Made by a program: the position numbers and the translations under genes. Positions 50,686-60,265 of a stretch of 64,000 bases of DNA are shown here, piece after piece (position 1 is the stretch's first letter; every line of letters starts with the position of its first letter). This stretch comes from Vibrio sp. Of7-15 (GTDB lineage: Bacteria; Pseudomonadota; Gammaproteobacteria; Enterobacterales; Vibrionaceae). The notes under the pieces were generated by a model. The model was not told the DNA's origin and made no database searches. It saw nothing but the letters and a program-made list of their open reading frames with translations. Location of the stretch: contig NZ_JAKRGH010000002.1 of assembly GCF_022347565.1 (NCBI RefSeq), forward strand, positions 248,001-312,000, in the 5' to 3' direction.

Positions 50686-51822
50686 ATGTTTGAATATGAA
50701 GTATTGCGTCTAATTTGGTGGGTTCTGGTCGGCGTTTTGCTGGTTGGTTTCGCTGTAACAGACGGTTTCGACATGGGTGTTGGTACCCTTGTCCCAATTA
50801 TTGGTAAAAATGACTCAGAGCGTCGTGTGATGATCAACTCCATCGCGCCGCACTGGGATGGTAACCAAGTATGGTTAATTACAGCGGGTGGTGCACTGTT
50901 TGCTGCATGGCCTTTGGTATACGCAACCTCGTTCTCGGGTTTTTACGTAGCCATGTACTTAACTTTGGCAGCATTATGGCTGCGTCCAGTTGGTTTCGAT
51001 TACCGTTCTAAGATTGAAGATCCGCGCTGGCGTAACATGTGGGATTGGGCAATCTTTGCTGGTGGCTGCATTCCTCCAATTATTTTTGGTGTGGCTTTTG
51101 GTAACTTACTGCAAGGTGTTCCATTTGAGCTAAACCAGTTCCTAATGTCGAAGTACCACGGTAATTTCTTTGGTCTTTTAAATTCATTTGCTTTGCTTTG
51201 TGGGTTCATCAGTCTATTCATGTTTGTAATGCAAGGTGCTACCTGGCTACAAATGAAGACGACTGATGAGTTGCACAGTCGTGCTCGTGTGGTTGCTCAA
51301 ATCAGTGGTATCGTGACTATTGTTCTTTTTCTGATTGCGAGCTTTTTGATTCGTGATATGAATGGCTATGTTGTTGTTAGTACCATCGTGAAAGATGCGG
51401 CTTCAAACCCTCTTCTGAAAGAAGTAGAGACAGTAAAAGGTGCGTGGTTAAACAACTACAATGAGTACCCATTACTGTGGATTGCTCCAGCTTTAGCGGT
51501 ATTCATGCCTTTACTTACGATTCTTGCTTCTCGTTTTGAAAAAGCGGGTTGGGCGTTCTTCACATCAAGCTTAACGAACGCTGGTGTGATTCTAACGGCT
51601 GGTTTTGCAATGTTCCCATTCATCATGCCATCAAGCAAATTCCCGAATCATAGTTTGACTATGTGGGATGCGACATCAAGTGAGCTAACTTTAAACTTGA
51701 TGACTGGTGTGGCAATGATCATGGTGCCAGTTATTCTTGGTTACACAACGTGGACGTACTACAAAATGTTTGGTCGTCTGGATTCTAAGTTCATTGAAGA
51801 GAATAAGACCTCTCTATACTAA
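50686..51822 (+). CDS. cydB: Cytochrome bd ubiquinol oxidase subunit II
   Basis: Partner subunit of CydA, 378 residues with about eight helices. Typical N-terminus MFEYEVLRLIWWVLVGVLL, the acidic DGFDMGVGTL motif and HWDGNQVWLITAGGALFAAWP block are conserved. It starts 17 bp after cydA behind aggagagc and precedes cydX by 12 bp. Confidence 0.97.
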   Translation: MFEYEVLRLIWWVLVGVLLVGFAVTDGFDMGVGTLVPIIGKNDSERRVMINSIAPHWDGNQVWLITAGGALFAAWPLVYATSFSGFYVAMYLTLAALWLRPVGFDYRSKIEDPRWRNMWDWAIFAGGCIPPIIFGVAFGNLLQGVPFELNQFLMSKYHGNFFGLLNSFALLCGFISLFMFVMQGATWLQMKTTDELHSRARVVAQISGIVTIVLFLIASFLIRDMNGYVVVSTIVKDAASNPLLKEVETVKGAWLNNYNEYPLLWIAPALAVFMPLLTILASRFEKAGWAFFTSSLTNAGVILTAGFAMFPFIMPSSKFPNHSLTMWDATSSELTLNLMTGVAMIMVPVILGYTTWTYYKMFGRLDSKFIEENKTSLY

Positions 51823-51834
51823 GGAGTTAACACT

Positions 51835-51942
51835 ATGTGGTATTTCGCATGGATTCTAGGTGTTCTGTTGGCTTGTTCTTTTGCCATTGTTAATGCGCTA
51901 TGGCTTGAACATACCGAGATGATGGACAAAGACAGTGAGTAG
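51835..51942 (+). CDS. cydX: Cytochrome bd accessory subunit CydX
   Basis: A 35-residue single-helix subunit needed for stable, active cytochrome bd. MWYFAWILGVLLACSFAIVN is the conserved start, and LWLEH closes the helix. Preceded by aaggagt. Below the usual ORF length cut-off. Its end overlaps ybgE by 8 bp. Confidence 0.93.
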   Translation: MWYFAWILGVLLACSFAIVNALWLEHTEMMDKDSE

Positions 51943-52240
51943 TATCACTGGCCTAATAGAGAAGCTGCATCAGCCATTGGATAATATTTACCTTCGGGGT
52001 TTATCCATTGTGCTTGCGGTGTGGCATGCCGGTTTATTAATGTGGAGCCCAATTCAATACGCTGAAGCGGTTGGTGGTTTTTCTGGATTAATGGGGCCAG
52101 CTTTGGTGTGGGGCGTGTGTGCTAGTTTTGTCTATGGCATTGGCTTTAAACCAAGGTTTTGGTTATGGCAGGTTTTCTTTAGCCCATATTTCTCGTTGGT
52201 AATTCTTATTGGATTATCGGTACTGCAATTAGATTTGTAG
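51935..52240 (+). CDS. ybgE: Cyd operon protein YbgE
   Basis: A 101-residue membrane protein with about three helices, present in cydABX operons of gammaproteobacteria; role unknown. Translation begins at GTG 51935 overlapping cydX. Followed by a hairpin terminator at 52271-52312. Confidence 0.88.
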   Translation: MSSITGLIEKLHQPLDNIYLRGLSIVLAVWHAGLLMWSPIQYAEAVGGFSGLMGPALVWGVCASFVYGIGFKPRFWLWQVFFSPYFSLVILIGLSVLQLDL

Positions 52241-52270
52241 CGATACAAATAAGTGCCAGCACCTAAAACT

Positions 52271-52313
52271 GCCCGTTATATGACGATTGTGTTCTATAGC
52301 GGGCGTTTTTTTA
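52271..52313 (+). terminator. Intrinsic terminator after cydABX-ybgE
   Basis: Stem gcccgttata / tatagcgggc (one G-U pair) followed by T7; separates the cyd operon from ybgC-tol-pal. Confidence 0.8.
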
Positions 52314-52406
52314 TCCAACTGACGCAAACTTTTACTTTATCACCTCCTTCCTCATAAAAATTTCGGTTATAGTAGCCACTGTTTAATATATTCTAATCCT
52401 TCTAGG

Positions 52407-52841
52407 GTGGTAAAATTGCAGGAAGTTTTGAACTCTCAACACGCTTTTCATTGGCCGATCACGGTTTATTATGAAGACACAGATGCAGGTGGTGTTGTTT
52501 ACCATTCTAACTATATTAAGTTTTTTGAGCGGGCCCGAACGGAACTTCTACGTTCTAAAGGGGTCAGTCAACAAGACTTACGTCAACAGCAGCTCGGATT
52601 TGTTGTTCGTCATATCGATATTGATTTTTTACGTGGTGCTGTACTTGATGAGCAACTTACCGTTACCACTTTCGTAACTGAAGCACGTAAAGCCTCTCTG
52701 ACCTTTTGTCAGGAGTTGGTTAATCTTGATGGGATCGTTTTATGTAAAGCGACAGTTAAGGTAGCCTGTATTCATACAGAACGAATGAAACCCCGCGCCA
52801 TACCAAGTTCATTAATTTCGGAGATAACCAGTGACAGGTGA
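52407..52841 (+). CDS. ybgC: Acyl-CoA thioesterase YbgC
   Basis: Hot-dog fold thioesterase, first gene of the tol-pal cluster. The active-site motif [26 protein letters not shown] (given here by its ends: YYEDTD near 22-27, FERARTE near 41-47) is canonical. The GTG start at 52407 lies inside the tagggtgg that would serve as ribosome binding site for a TTG at 52416, so the true start may be three codons later. The end overlaps tolQ by 11 bp. Confidence 0.93.
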   Translation: MVKLQEVLNSQHAFHWPITVYYEDTDAGGVVYHSNYIKFFERARTELLRSKGVSQQDLRQQQLGFVVRHIDIDFLRGAVLDEQLTVTTFVTEARKASLTFCQELVNLDGIVLCKATVKVACIHTERMKPRAIPSSLISEITSDR

Positions 52842-53514
52842 ATTGTCTATTCTTGATCTGTTTTTACAGGCTAGCTTACTTGTTAAGATCGTAATGCTGA
52901 TCCTATTAGGGATGTCAGTTGTTTCATGGGCAATGATAATCAAACGTTCGCGAGTGCTTTCAGAAGCCGCGTCTTATGCTGAACGTTTTGAAGATAAGTT
53001 TTGGTCTGGCGTGGATTTGTCTCAGCTTTACCACGAAGTACAAGCAAGAAAAGACAATATCTCGGGATCAGAGCAGATTTTTTATGCGGGTTTCAAAGAG
53101 TTTGCTCGACTGCATCGCGCCAATGGTTCATCGCCAGATGCTGTGATGGAAGGAACAGGCCGTGCGATGCGTGTAGCCGTTTCTCGTGAAGTAGAAGAGC
53201 TAGAAACTAACTTACCATTTTTAGCGACCGTGGGTTCCATTAGCCCATACATTGGTCTTTTTGGAACAGTGTGGGGGATTATGCACTCTTTCATTGCTCT
53301 TGGTGCTGTAAAACAAGCCACATTAGCCATGGTAGCTCCGGGTATTGCAGAAGCATTGGTGGCAACTGCCATGGGCTTATTTGCGGCAATCCCAGCAGTT
53401 ATTGCTTATAACCGTCTTTCTACTTTAGTGTCTAAATTAGAGCACTCTTACGCGGCCTTTATGGAAGAGTTTTCGACTATATTGCACCGTCAAGCTATGT
53501 CTTCTCAGGAGTAA
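52831..53514 (+). CDS. tolQ: Tol-Pal system protein TolQ
   Basis: Proton-channel subunit of the TolQRA motor, 227 residues with three helices (about 15-36, 135-160, 172-195). The MotA/ExbB-like blocks [23 protein letters not shown]-type (near 125-147) and [19 protein letters not shown] are present. GTG start at 52831 inside ybgC, with cggagat upstream. Confidence 0.96.
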   Translation: MTGELSILDLFLQASLLVKIVMLILLGMSVVSWAMIIKRSRVLSEAASYAERFEDKFWSGVDLSQLYHEVQARKDNISGSEQIFYAGFKEFARLHRANGSSPDAVMEGTGRAMRVAVSREVEELETNLPFLATVGSISPYIGLFGTVWGIMHSFIALGAVKQATLAMVAPGIAEALVATAMGLFAAIPAVIAYNRLSTLVSKLEHSYAAFMEEFSTILHRQAMSSQE

Positions 53515-53516
53515 TC

Positions 53517-53963
53517 ATGGCTGTTTACCACCCAAAGCGTCGAAAAATGACGGCTGAGATCAATGTCGTACCTTACATTGATGTAATGTTGGTACTGTTA
53601 ATCATCTTTATGGTAACCGCACCTTTTGTTACTCAAGGGGTTGATGTTGATTTACCTGAAATGAGTAATGCAAAAACGGCTCAAGAATTGGCTGGGGATA
53701 ATACCCAAGCCAGTTTCATCATTGTTGAAGTGGACAAATCTGGCAACCTTGGTGTCAGTGTCAACAACGAAGAGATGAGGCGAGGGCTAAGTATTACCGA
53801 CATCATTATTCGGGTTAAAGCTGAATTGCAGATTAACCCAACCTCTCCGGTTGCGGTGGGTGGTGATGCAAGCACACCATATTCAGAAATTGTTCTAGTA
53901 CTGGATGAATTAAGTCGTGCTGGCGTGGATAAAGTGGGTTTGTTAACAGACCTAAAGGAATAG
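53517..53963 (+). CDS. tolR: Tol-Pal system protein TolR
   Basis: Biopolymer-transport ExbD/TolR family, 148 residues, one helix (about 19-40) with the essential Asp in YIDVMLVLLIIFMVTAP (D about 23) and a periplasmic domain. It partners TolQ in harvesting proton motive force. Starts 2 bp after tolQ. Confidence 0.96.
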   Translation: MAVYHPKRRKMTAEINVVPYIDVMLVLLIIFMVTAPFVTQGVDVDLPEMSNAKTAQELAGDNTQASFIIVEVDKSGNLGVSVNNEEMRRGLSITDIIIRVKAELQINPTSPVAVGGDASTPYSEIVLVLDELSRAGVDKVGLLTDLKE

Positions 53964-53982
53964 AGAGCCGATAAGCTAGCCA

Positions 53983-55029
53983 ATGAAGAATAAAAACAAT
54001 TATACGGTTGCCATTTTAGTCTCAGTGACTCTGCACGCCTTATTGGTTGCGGCTTTACTGTGGGGCTCTGATTTTTCCATGTTGAAAAAGCCACCGGCAG
54101 GTTCAACGATTCAGGCTGTGGTGATTGATCCGGCCGTGATTGAACAGCAGGCTAAGCGCATTCGCCAGCAAAGAGATGAAGCCAAAAATGCAGAGCAAGA
54201 TCGTCTTGAACGATTACGTAAACAAGCAGAAGAGCTTGAAAAGAATCGTCAGCAAGAAGAAGCTCGAATTCGTAAATTAAAAGCGGATCAAGTAAAAGCC
54301 GAAAAGGCCGCACGTGAAGCTGAGAAAAAACGCTTAGATAAAGAACGCGAACAGAAAAAAGCCGCTGAAAAAGCGCGGTTGGAAAAAGAGCGTGCAGCGA
54401 AAGCAGAAAAAGAGCGCTTAGCTAAACAAAAAGCGGCAGAAATTGCGGCTGAGAAGGCCCGTGAAGAGAAAGAGCGCTTAGCAAAAGCTGAAGCTGTTCG
54501 TAAAGCAAAAGAGCTCGAAGCGAAAAAAGCGGAAGAGCAAGCTCGTTTAGAGAAAGAGCGAGCGGCGAAAGCGGAAGCTGAACGTGTAGCGAAAGAAAAA
54601 GCGGCAAAGGCAGCAGCAGAAAAGGCGCGTAAAGAGAAAGAGCGCCTAGAAGCCTTAAGAAGAGAGCGTGAAGAAAAAGAAGCGGCTCTCAATGATATTT
54701 TTGCGGGGTTAGAATCGGAAACTCAGCAAAACAGCTCAGCAAAGCAGCGTTTTATTTCTGATGAAAAGCAACGCTTTGGGGCCATTTACACTCAAATGAT
54801 CAATCGTAACTATCTTCGAGATGACAGCGATATCGGTAAAGAGTGTCGTGTAAAAATTAAACTATCAAACTCAGGTTTATTGCTGGATGTGACTGCCGAT
54901 GGGGGGGACCCTGTTGTGTGTCGTAAAGCCAAAAGTGCGGTAACCAAAGTGAGTACTTTTCCGATGTCCGATGATCCTGATATCGCGAAAGAGCTTAAAA
55001 ATATTAGCTTAACCGTTAGACCAGAATAA
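53983..55029 (+). CDS. tolA: Tol-Pal system protein TolA
   Basis: Links the TolQR motor to Pal and the outer membrane. The 348-residue protein has the N-terminal helix (about 7-27), a long Lys/Glu/Ala helical rod (about 55-236) and the globular C-terminal domain (from about 255) with ECRVKIKLSNSGLLLDV. The rod holds two near-identical copies of ARLEKERAAKAE-type units 56 residues apart (131 and 187). Confidence 0.95.
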   Translation: MKNKNNYTVAILVSVTLHALLVAALLWGSDFSMLKKPPAGSTIQAVVIDPAVIEQQAKRIRQQRDEAKNAEQDRLERLRKQAEELEKNRQQEEARIRKLKADQVKAEKAAREAEKKRLDKEREQKKAAEKARLEKERAAKAEKERLAKQKAAEIAAEKAREEKERLAKAEAVRKAKELEAKKAEEQARLEKERAAKAEAERVAKEKAAKAAAEKARKEKERLEALRREREEKEAALNDIFAGLESETQQNSSAKQRFISDEKQRFGAIYTQMINRNYLRDDSDIGKECRVKIKLSNSGLLLDVTADGGDPVVCRKAKSAVTKVSTFPMSDDPDIAKELKNISLTVRPE

Positions 55030-55040
55030 GGAATTGATTC

Positions 55041-56393
55041 GTGCTTAAACGTTGGATAGTTGGGCTATTTATAGTCTGTATGAGCATTAGCCAGTTCGCT
55101 CGAGCTGAGTTAGAGCTGATCATTACTGAAGGGGTCGATTCTGCACGCCCGATTGGTATTGTGCCATTTAAATGGACAGGGGCTGGGAAATTACCCCAAG
55201 ATATTGCTCAGGTAGTGGCTTCTGATTTACGCCGTAGTGGTAAATTTAATCCAGTGGCAATTAATAAAATGCCACAAACGCCTTATTTGGATACGGACGT
55301 TGATTTTGCTGCGTGGACTGCCCTTGGTGTTGATGCGTTAGTTACTGGTGAAGTAAAGCTTAATGCTGAAGGTAATTATGTAATTACGTATCAGCTAATT
55401 GACGTAATTCGCGGCCAGTTAACGGGGGGCAACAGCAAAGGGCTTAGCTCTGATGGCCAGCTGGTTCTAACGAAAGACCACATTTTATTAAATAACGTCG
55501 CGACTGTTAAAGGTAACCGCCTGCGTGAATACGCGCATCGTATCTCAGATGTTGTTTATGAAAAGCTGACTGGTGAACGTGGGGCTTTTTTAACGCGCAT
55601 TGCTTATGTTGTGATTAATGACAAAGCAAAATATTCATATCAATTGCGCATCGCTGATTATGACGGCTATAACGAACGCTTGGTTCTTAAGTCGAAACAG
55701 CCACTGATGTCACCCGCTTGGTCACCTGATGGTAGTAAGCTGGCTTATGTAAGCTTTGAAAACAAGCAAGCCCAAATTTTTATGATGGACATCTATACTG
55801 GCAAGCGTGAAATGCTAACGTCATTCCCTCGTCATAATGGTGCGCCAAGGTTTTCTCCAGATGGAAAAGAATTGGCACTTGTTTTATCAAAAAGCGGTAG
55901 CTTGCATGTGTACGTCCTGAACTTACAAACACGCAAAATGCGTCAAATCACGTCGGGTCGTGCCAATAATACGGAACCATTCTGGGATCCTAGCGGCAAC
56001 TCCCTGATTTTTACCTCGGATCGGGGTGGTAAACCGCAGATATATCGAGTAAATTTAGCGGATGGTTTGACCAAGCGCCTTACTTGGCAGGGCAGCCAGA
56101 ACCTTGGTGGTCAAATTACTCCAGATGGTCGTTTCCTTATCATGGTGAATCGCACTGATTCTGGATTCAATCTGGCAAAACAAGACCTGCAAAACGGCGC
56201 GGTCCAAGTATTAACTAAAACGCTTCTGGATGAGTCACCAAGTATTGCACCAAACGGTGGAATGGTGATTTATAGCTCTATTTATCGAAAAGATAATGTG
56301 TTGTCTTTAGTTTCTATTGATGGTCGCTTTAAAGCGAGGCTACCTGCAACAAATGGGCGTGTTCGAGCCCCAGCTTGGTCACCGTATTTGTAG
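55041..56393 (+). CDS. tolB: Tol-Pal system protein TolB
   Basis: Periplasmic beta-propeller that binds Pal and TolA. 450 residues; signal peptide of about 22 residues ending FARA; N-terminal domain to about 165, then WD40-like repeats ([50 protein letters not shown]). GTG start at 55041 behind aggaattg. Confidence 0.97.
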   Translation: MLKRWIVGLFIVCMSISQFARAELELIITEGVDSARPIGIVPFKWTGAGKLPQDIAQVVASDLRRSGKFNPVAINKMPQTPYLDTDVDFAAWTALGVDALVTGEVKLNAEGNYVITYQLIDVIRGQLTGGNSKGLSSDGQLVLTKDHILLNNVATVKGNRLREYAHRISDVVYEKLTGERGAFLTRIAYVVINDKAKYSYQLRIADYDGYNERLVLKSKQPLMSPAWSPDGSKLAYVSFENKQAQIFMMDIYTGKREMLTSFPRHNGAPRFSPDGKELALVLSKSGSLHVYVLNLQTRKMRQITSGRANNTEPFWDPSGNSLIFTSDRGGKPQIYRVNLADGLTKRLTWQGSQNLGGQITPDGRFLIMVNRTDSGFNLAKQDLQNGAVQVLTKTLLDESPSIAPNGGMVIYSSIYRKDNVLSLVSIDGRFKARLPATNGRVRAPAWSPYL

Positions 56394-56427
56394 CAACTAA
56401 GTTATTTAGCAATATAAAAAGGAAAAA

Positions 56428-56967
56428 ATGATGCAACTGAATAAAATTCTTAAAGGGCTCGCAATTGCGCTACCAGTTTTAGCTCTATCAGCATGTAGCT
56501 CTAGCGACAGTGCTACAGATAGCTCTGCAGGTCAAACTACAAACAATGGTGGTACGGGTTCTTCTGAACAAACTACAGTTGTTAGCCCAATTGATGCGGG
56601 TTCTAAGCTGGGTGAGAAAGAAATCCGTGATCAGCAACTACGTCAAGAGCAAACAGTATACTTCGCATTTGATAACTCTACTATTAGTGCAGAATACCAA
56701 GATATGCTAGCTGCACACGCTACTTTCCTAAGTGCACGTCCATCAACTAAAGTAATCGTTGAAGGTCACGCTGATGAGCGCGGTACTCCTGAGTACAATA
56801 TCGCACTAGGCGAGCGTCGTGCAACGGCAGTAGCTAAATACCTACAAGCACTAGGTGTTCAGGCTGATCAAATCTCAATCGTAAGCTACGGTGAAGAGAA
56901 GCCTCTTCTTCTTGGCCAAAGCGAAGAAATCTACGCGAAAAACCGTCGCGCAGTTTTAGTTTACTAA
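56428..56967 (+). CDS. pal: Peptidoglycan-associated lipoprotein Pal
   Basis: Outer-membrane lipoprotein of 179 residues that ties the envelope to peptidoglycan. Lipobox LSAC with C23, an acidic/Ser/Gly linker, and the OmpA-like domain (about 72-179) with [21 protein letters not shown]. The start could be the second ATG at 56431. A aaaggaaaa site precedes. Confidence 0.96.
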   Translation: MMQLNKILKGLAIALPVLALSACSSSDSATDSSAGQTTNNGGTGSSEQTTVVSPIDAGSKLGEKEIRDQQLRQEQTVYFAFDNSTISAEYQDMLAAHATFLSARPSTKVIVEGHADERGTPEYNIALGERRATAVAKYLQALGVQADQISIVSYGEEKPLLLGQSEEIYAKNRRAVLVY

Positions 56968-56982
56968 TATTAGGTAAACTGT

Positions 56983-57756
56983 ATGAACAGTAACTTAAAG
57001 CGTTTAATACCGCTGACGTTGCTGGTAAGTGCGGCGGGCTATGTGGTCGCCGCTCCTGCCCCTGTATCTGATCTAAATGCCTCTTCTCACACTGCTACTT
57101 CAGCAGGCCCGATCTCTGAGAGCAGTATTGAACGACTAGAACGTTTGTTAAGGAACCGTACTCAGGTTCAACTACAAATGCAGCAACAGCTGGATCAAAT
57201 CGCACAAGAGCTTTCTGAATTACGTGGTACGGTTGAGCGAAATAGTTACGATCTGAATCAGATGCTAGAACGTCAACGTGAGCTATATCGTGAATTGGAA
57301 AATGTGCGTAGCCAGCCTACTACGGCTGAAACCACACCAAAGAAAAAAGATGAAAAGCCATCTGGTGGTGCTTACACAAGCAATGCCAGTGAAAATGCTG
57401 AATATCAAAGTGCCGTTGATCTGATCCTTAAGGAAAAAGATTACACTGGTGCTATTGCTTCATTTAAAGCTTTCTTAACGAAATACCCGAAATCAGTTTA
57501 TACCCCAAATGCTCATTACTGGCTTGGTCAGCTTTTCTATGCCCAGAAAAAAGACGTAGAAGCTGCGAAAGATTTTGCCGCTGTGGTGGCGTTTACTGAT
57601 TCGAATAAACGTGCAGATGCTTTACTGAAGTTAGGTGATATCGCTAAACGTAATAAGAATAACGCGGCAGCGAAAAAATATTACCAGCAGGTTGTTGATG
57701 GGTACCCTGATACAACAACAGCACAACAGGCGAAAAAGAATTTGAAATCTCTTTAA
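56983..57756 (+). CDS. cpoB: Cell division coordinator CpoB
   Basis: Periplasmic TPR protein that couples Tol-Pal to peptidoglycan synthesis at division. 257 residues: signal peptide of about 24 (ending VVAA), a coiled-coil trimerisation helix (about 48-112), a charged linker, and C-terminal TPRs (about 135-255) with YQSAVDLILKEKDYTGAI. Last gene of the tol-pal cluster. No clear terminator is visible after it. Confidence 0.95.
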   Translation: MNSNLKRLIPLTLLVSAAGYVVAAPAPVSDLNASSHTATSAGPISESSIERLERLLRNRTQVQLQMQQQLDQIAQELSELRGTVERNSYDLNQMLERQRELYRELENVRSQPTTAETTPKKKDEKPSGGAYTSNASENAEYQSAVDLILKEKDYTGAIASFKAFLTKYPKSVYTPNAHYWLGQLFYAQKKDVEAAKDFAAVVAFTDSNKRADALLKLGDIAKRNKNNAAAKKYYQQVVDGYPDTTTAQQAKKNLKSL

Positions 57757-57928
57757 AGTTTCATTGCTGATATCATCGCAGAATTCGTTTAACTACGTTT
57801 ACTTAACAGATTGTGAGTTAATGTTAGTCTGCGGTGATAATATCTTTTCAAATCCCATTCGCCTATCTTCAGCTTATTGCTAGTCACTTCCTTTCCCCTT
57901 ACCTTTAAACTCGTGCCGTGTGTTGAAC

Positions 57929-57957
57929 TAGGCATTTCGAGAGCTCTTGGGTATAAT
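57929..57957 (+). promoter_or_regulatory. Candidate nadA promoter
   Basis: Perfect TATAAT (57952-57957) with a partial -35 TAGGCA (57929-57934), 17 bp apart. Expected start near 57964, which makes the TTG at 57969 an unlikely translation start. Confidence 0.5.
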
Positions 57958-57995
57958 GACCGGATTATTTGAAGGATGCGTCTAGAGCACGAGCA

Positions 57996-59057
57996 ATGAG
58001 CCACATTTTAGATTCGATTGATACTGTATATCCATTCCCACCTAAGCCAGTACCATTAACGGAAGCTGAGCAAAAAGATTATAAAGAAAAAATTAAAAAG
58101 CTTTTAGTTGAGAAAGATGCAGTACTGATCGCTCACTATTACACTGATCCTGAAATCCAAGCATTAGCTGAAGAAACTGGCGGTTTTGTTGGTGATTCTT
58201 TAGAGATGGCGAAGTTTGGTAACCGCCATCCAGCAAAAACGCTGATCATTGGTGGTGTGCGTTTTATGGGAGAATCTGCAAAGATTTTAACGCCAGAAAA
58301 ACGTGTACTTATGCCGACACTTGAAGCTGAGTGTTCGTTAGATTTAGGTTGTCCTGAAGATAAGTTTACTGAGTTTTGTGATGCGCACCCTGATCATACC
58401 GTGGTGGTTTACGCTAATACCTCTGCTGCTGTCAAAGCACGTGCAGATTGGGTTGTAACATCAAGTATTGCTTTAGAAATTGTTGAGCAGCTTGACAGTG
58501 AAGATAAAAAAATCATCTGGGGACCAGATCGTCACTTAGGTTCTTACATTGCGAAACAAACTGGCGCGGACATGTTGATGTGGCAGGGTGAGTGTGTTGT
58601 GCATGATGAGTTTTCTGCCAAAGCATTAAAAGATACGAAAGCACTTTATCCAGATGCGGCGATTCTTGTTCACCCTGAATCTCCAGCAAGTGTGGTTGAA
58701 TTAGCCGATGCGGTTGGCTCAACAAGTCAGCTGATTAAAGCGGCCAAAGAACTACCTCATAAACGCATGGTTGTTGCTACAGATAAAGGTATTTTCTTTA
58801 AAATGCAACAACTTGTACCAGAGAAAGAGCTGATGGAAGCGCCAACAGCAGGGGCTGGTGCTACTTGTCGTAGCTGTGCTCATTGTCCTTGGATGGCGAT
58901 GAATGGCTTGAAAGCGATTGAGTCAGCATTAAGCGGTGCAGGGGAAGGGCATGAGATCTTTGTTGATGATGCGTTAAGAGAGAAAGCGTTGATCCCACTT
59001 AACCGTATGTTGGATTTTGCTGCAGAGCTTAATATTAAAGTGAAAGGTAACGCATAA
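57996..59057 (+). CDS. nadA: Quinolinate synthase A
   Basis: [4Fe-4S] enzyme that condenses iminoaspartate with dihydroxyacetone phosphate to quinolinate for NAD. The ATG at 57996 ([18 protein letters not shown]) gives 353 residues, matching the E. coli start; a TTG nine codons upstream is not used by homology. Cluster cysteines are in [22 protein letters not shown] and [11 protein letters not shown]. The substrate-binding [11 protein letters not shown] is intact. Confidence 0.96.
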   Translation: MSHILDSIDTVYPFPPKPVPLTEAEQKDYKEKIKKLLVEKDAVLIAHYYTDPEIQALAEETGGFVGDSLEMAKFGNRHPAKTLIIGGVRFMGESAKILTPEKRVLMPTLEAECSLDLGCPEDKFTEFCDAHPDHTVVVYANTSAAVKARADWVVTSSIALEIVEQLDSEDKKIIWGPDRHLGSYIAKQTGADMLMWQGECVVHDEFSAKALKDTKALYPDAAILVHPESPASVVELADAVGSTSQLIKAAKELPHKRMVVATDKGIFFKMQQLVPEKELMEAPTAGAGATCRSCAHCPWMAMNGLKAIESALSGAGEGHEIFVDDALREKALIPLNRMLDFAAELNIKVKGNA

Positions 59058-59082
59058 GTTATTTTGGCTTTTATAATTCTAA

Positions 59083-59115
59083 TAAAAAGGCGGCTGAATT
59101 AGCCGCCTTTTTGTT
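59083..59115. terminator. Bidirectional terminator between nadA and the YecA/YgfB gene
   Basis: 9-bp stem aaggcggct / agccgcctt with loop gaatt, A-rich left, T5 right; convergent genes. Confidence 0.85.
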
Positions 59116-59132
59116 TGTGTCATCTCTGTGGA

Positions 59133-59726
59133 TTATTCATCTTCAGATTGATTTGCACTTTCTACCAGCATGCTGCCTTTTTGAGTTAGGCCACACAGCA
59201 TGGTTGGAATAGCGTTATAGATTTCTTCAAACTGCTCTAACCCTTCAATGCCTTGCTCAGATAGAGTGGCAATTGAAGTTTCAGGATCAAAAATCATGCT
59301 AACAGAAAGAATAACACCACCTAGTAAGGCATTTTCTTCGCTGTCTTCAGGCATGAGTGTTTCCCAGTCATCACGTGCTAATTGCCAACCTTGTAATAAA
59401 CCTTCCGTAAATAGACGTGTATCGTTAGTCACGATGTCTGCGTCGTCTAATTGACAACCTACTGGCCATGCCCATTCACCAGTCAGTAATTGTTCACGAT
59501 AGGTGTTCCATAAATTGATGATGGCGTTAGCGTATTGTTCTAGTTGTTCACTGCTTGAAAATGGTGATACTTCTTCACCGCCCCATAAAAAGGCAAGCCA
59601 TTCAGCAGGATCGATTAAAACGGGTGCTGCGGCCATTGCTGCTACAAAACCTTGGGTTTGAGCTTCACCCAGTAGTTTATTTTCTAATTCTGGAAGGGCT
59701 AGAATTTGGCCTAGTTCAGTGGTCAT
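59133..59726 (-). CDS. YecA/YgfB (UPF0149) family protein
   Basis: A 197-residue acidic, helical protein. The family is recognised from the pattern LLGEAQTQGFVAAMAAAPVLI at the N-terminus (paired with the ATPVLE-like HGFLTA motif of relatives) and WPVGCQLDDADI, FTEGLLQGW later. No SEC-C tail is present, unlike E. coli YecA. Function unknown. Confidence 0.8.
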   Translation of the reverse strand: MTTELGQILALPELENKLLGEAQTQGFVAAMAAAPVLIDPAEWLAFLWGGEEVSPFSSSEQLEQYANAIINLWNTYREQLLTGEWAWPVGCQLDDADIVTNDTRLFTEGLLQGWQLARDDWETLMPEDSEENALLGGVILSVSMIFDPETSIATLSEQGIEGLEQFEEIYNAIPTMLCGLTQKGSMLVESANQSEDE

Positions 59727-59999
59727 AAATACATTCTCAAGTTTAATTTGGCGCTATTTTAACAGCTAAATCATACAATGCTAATGACTGTTACTCTCAT
59801 GGTGTCTGGTCGTGGCCGTTCTCTATCATAGAGTATTTTTTGTATAGCCGACTTTAACTATTGACACATTTAGCGTATTAAAATTTGGTGTTTTACCAAG
59901 CTGTTTTCAGGAAATTGCTACGGATCGTACTGTGCAAGGCAGATTTTGATCAATTCGATTAGATACTGAACGAACAGTTAAGGTTTTTCTTATTTATGC
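59727..59999. other. Spacer upstream of tRNA-Ser promoter
   Basis: No gene is visible. It contains a small hairpin ctcta-tca-tagag followed by tattttttt near 59821-59842, too weak to call, and an isolated TTGACA near 59862. Confidence 0.4.
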
Positions 60000-60028
60000 T
60001 TGACCAATATTAAGCAGAACATTATATT
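60000..60028 (+). promoter_or_regulatory. tRNA-Ser promoter
   Basis: TTGACC (60000-60005), 17 bp, TATATT (60023-60028), followed by a GC-rich discriminator (gccgcg), as expected for a stringently controlled stable-RNA promoter. It gives a leader of about 40 bases before the tRNA. Confidence 0.75.
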
Positions 60029-60073
60029 AGCCGCGTTCCCAAGCACAGGATGTTCGGGAAGACAATTAGAAAT

Positions 60074-60161
60074 GGTGAGGTGTCCGAGTGGCTGAAGGAG
60101 CACGCCTGGAAAGCGTGTATACGGCAACGTATCGAGGGTTCGAATCCCTCCCTCACCGCCA
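60074..60161 (+). tRNA. tRNA-Ser (anticodon GGA)
   Basis: 88 bases including the encoded CCA. Acceptor stem ggtgagg / cctcacc, anticodon arm cacgcctggaaagcgtg with GGA, a long variable arm (tatacggcaacgtat) typical of class II tRNAs, and T arm gagggttcgaatccctc. Followed by an intrinsic terminator. Confidence 0.97.
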
Positions 60162-60164
60162 TAT

Positions 60165-60197
60165 TAAAAACCCTAGCAGAAATGCTGGGGTTTTCTC
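60165..60197 (+). terminator. Terminator after tRNA-Ser
   Basis: Stem aaaccctagca / tgctggggttt around gaaa, then a T tract. Confidence 0.75.
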
Positions 60198-60265
60198 GTT
60201 TTGGAACCGTATAAAAGGTCAAGCAAAACCTATGCTATACAGCAAAGGTTTTGATGTTATGTATT

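Noticed and set aside
54288-54692. A 134-codon Ser/Ala/Phe-rich frame antisense to the TolA rod
   Set aside because: Low-complexity mirror image of the Lys/Glu/Ala repeat; no independent support.
59821-59842. Small hairpin followed by T run upstream of tRNA-Ser
   Set aside because: Stem of only five base pairs and no transcript reading into it on the plus strand.
60074-60161. tRNA-Ser as an integration site of a genomic island
   Set aside because: No integrase gene and no second copy of the tRNA 3' end in the window; the downstream genes look like ordinary chromosomal transport genes.
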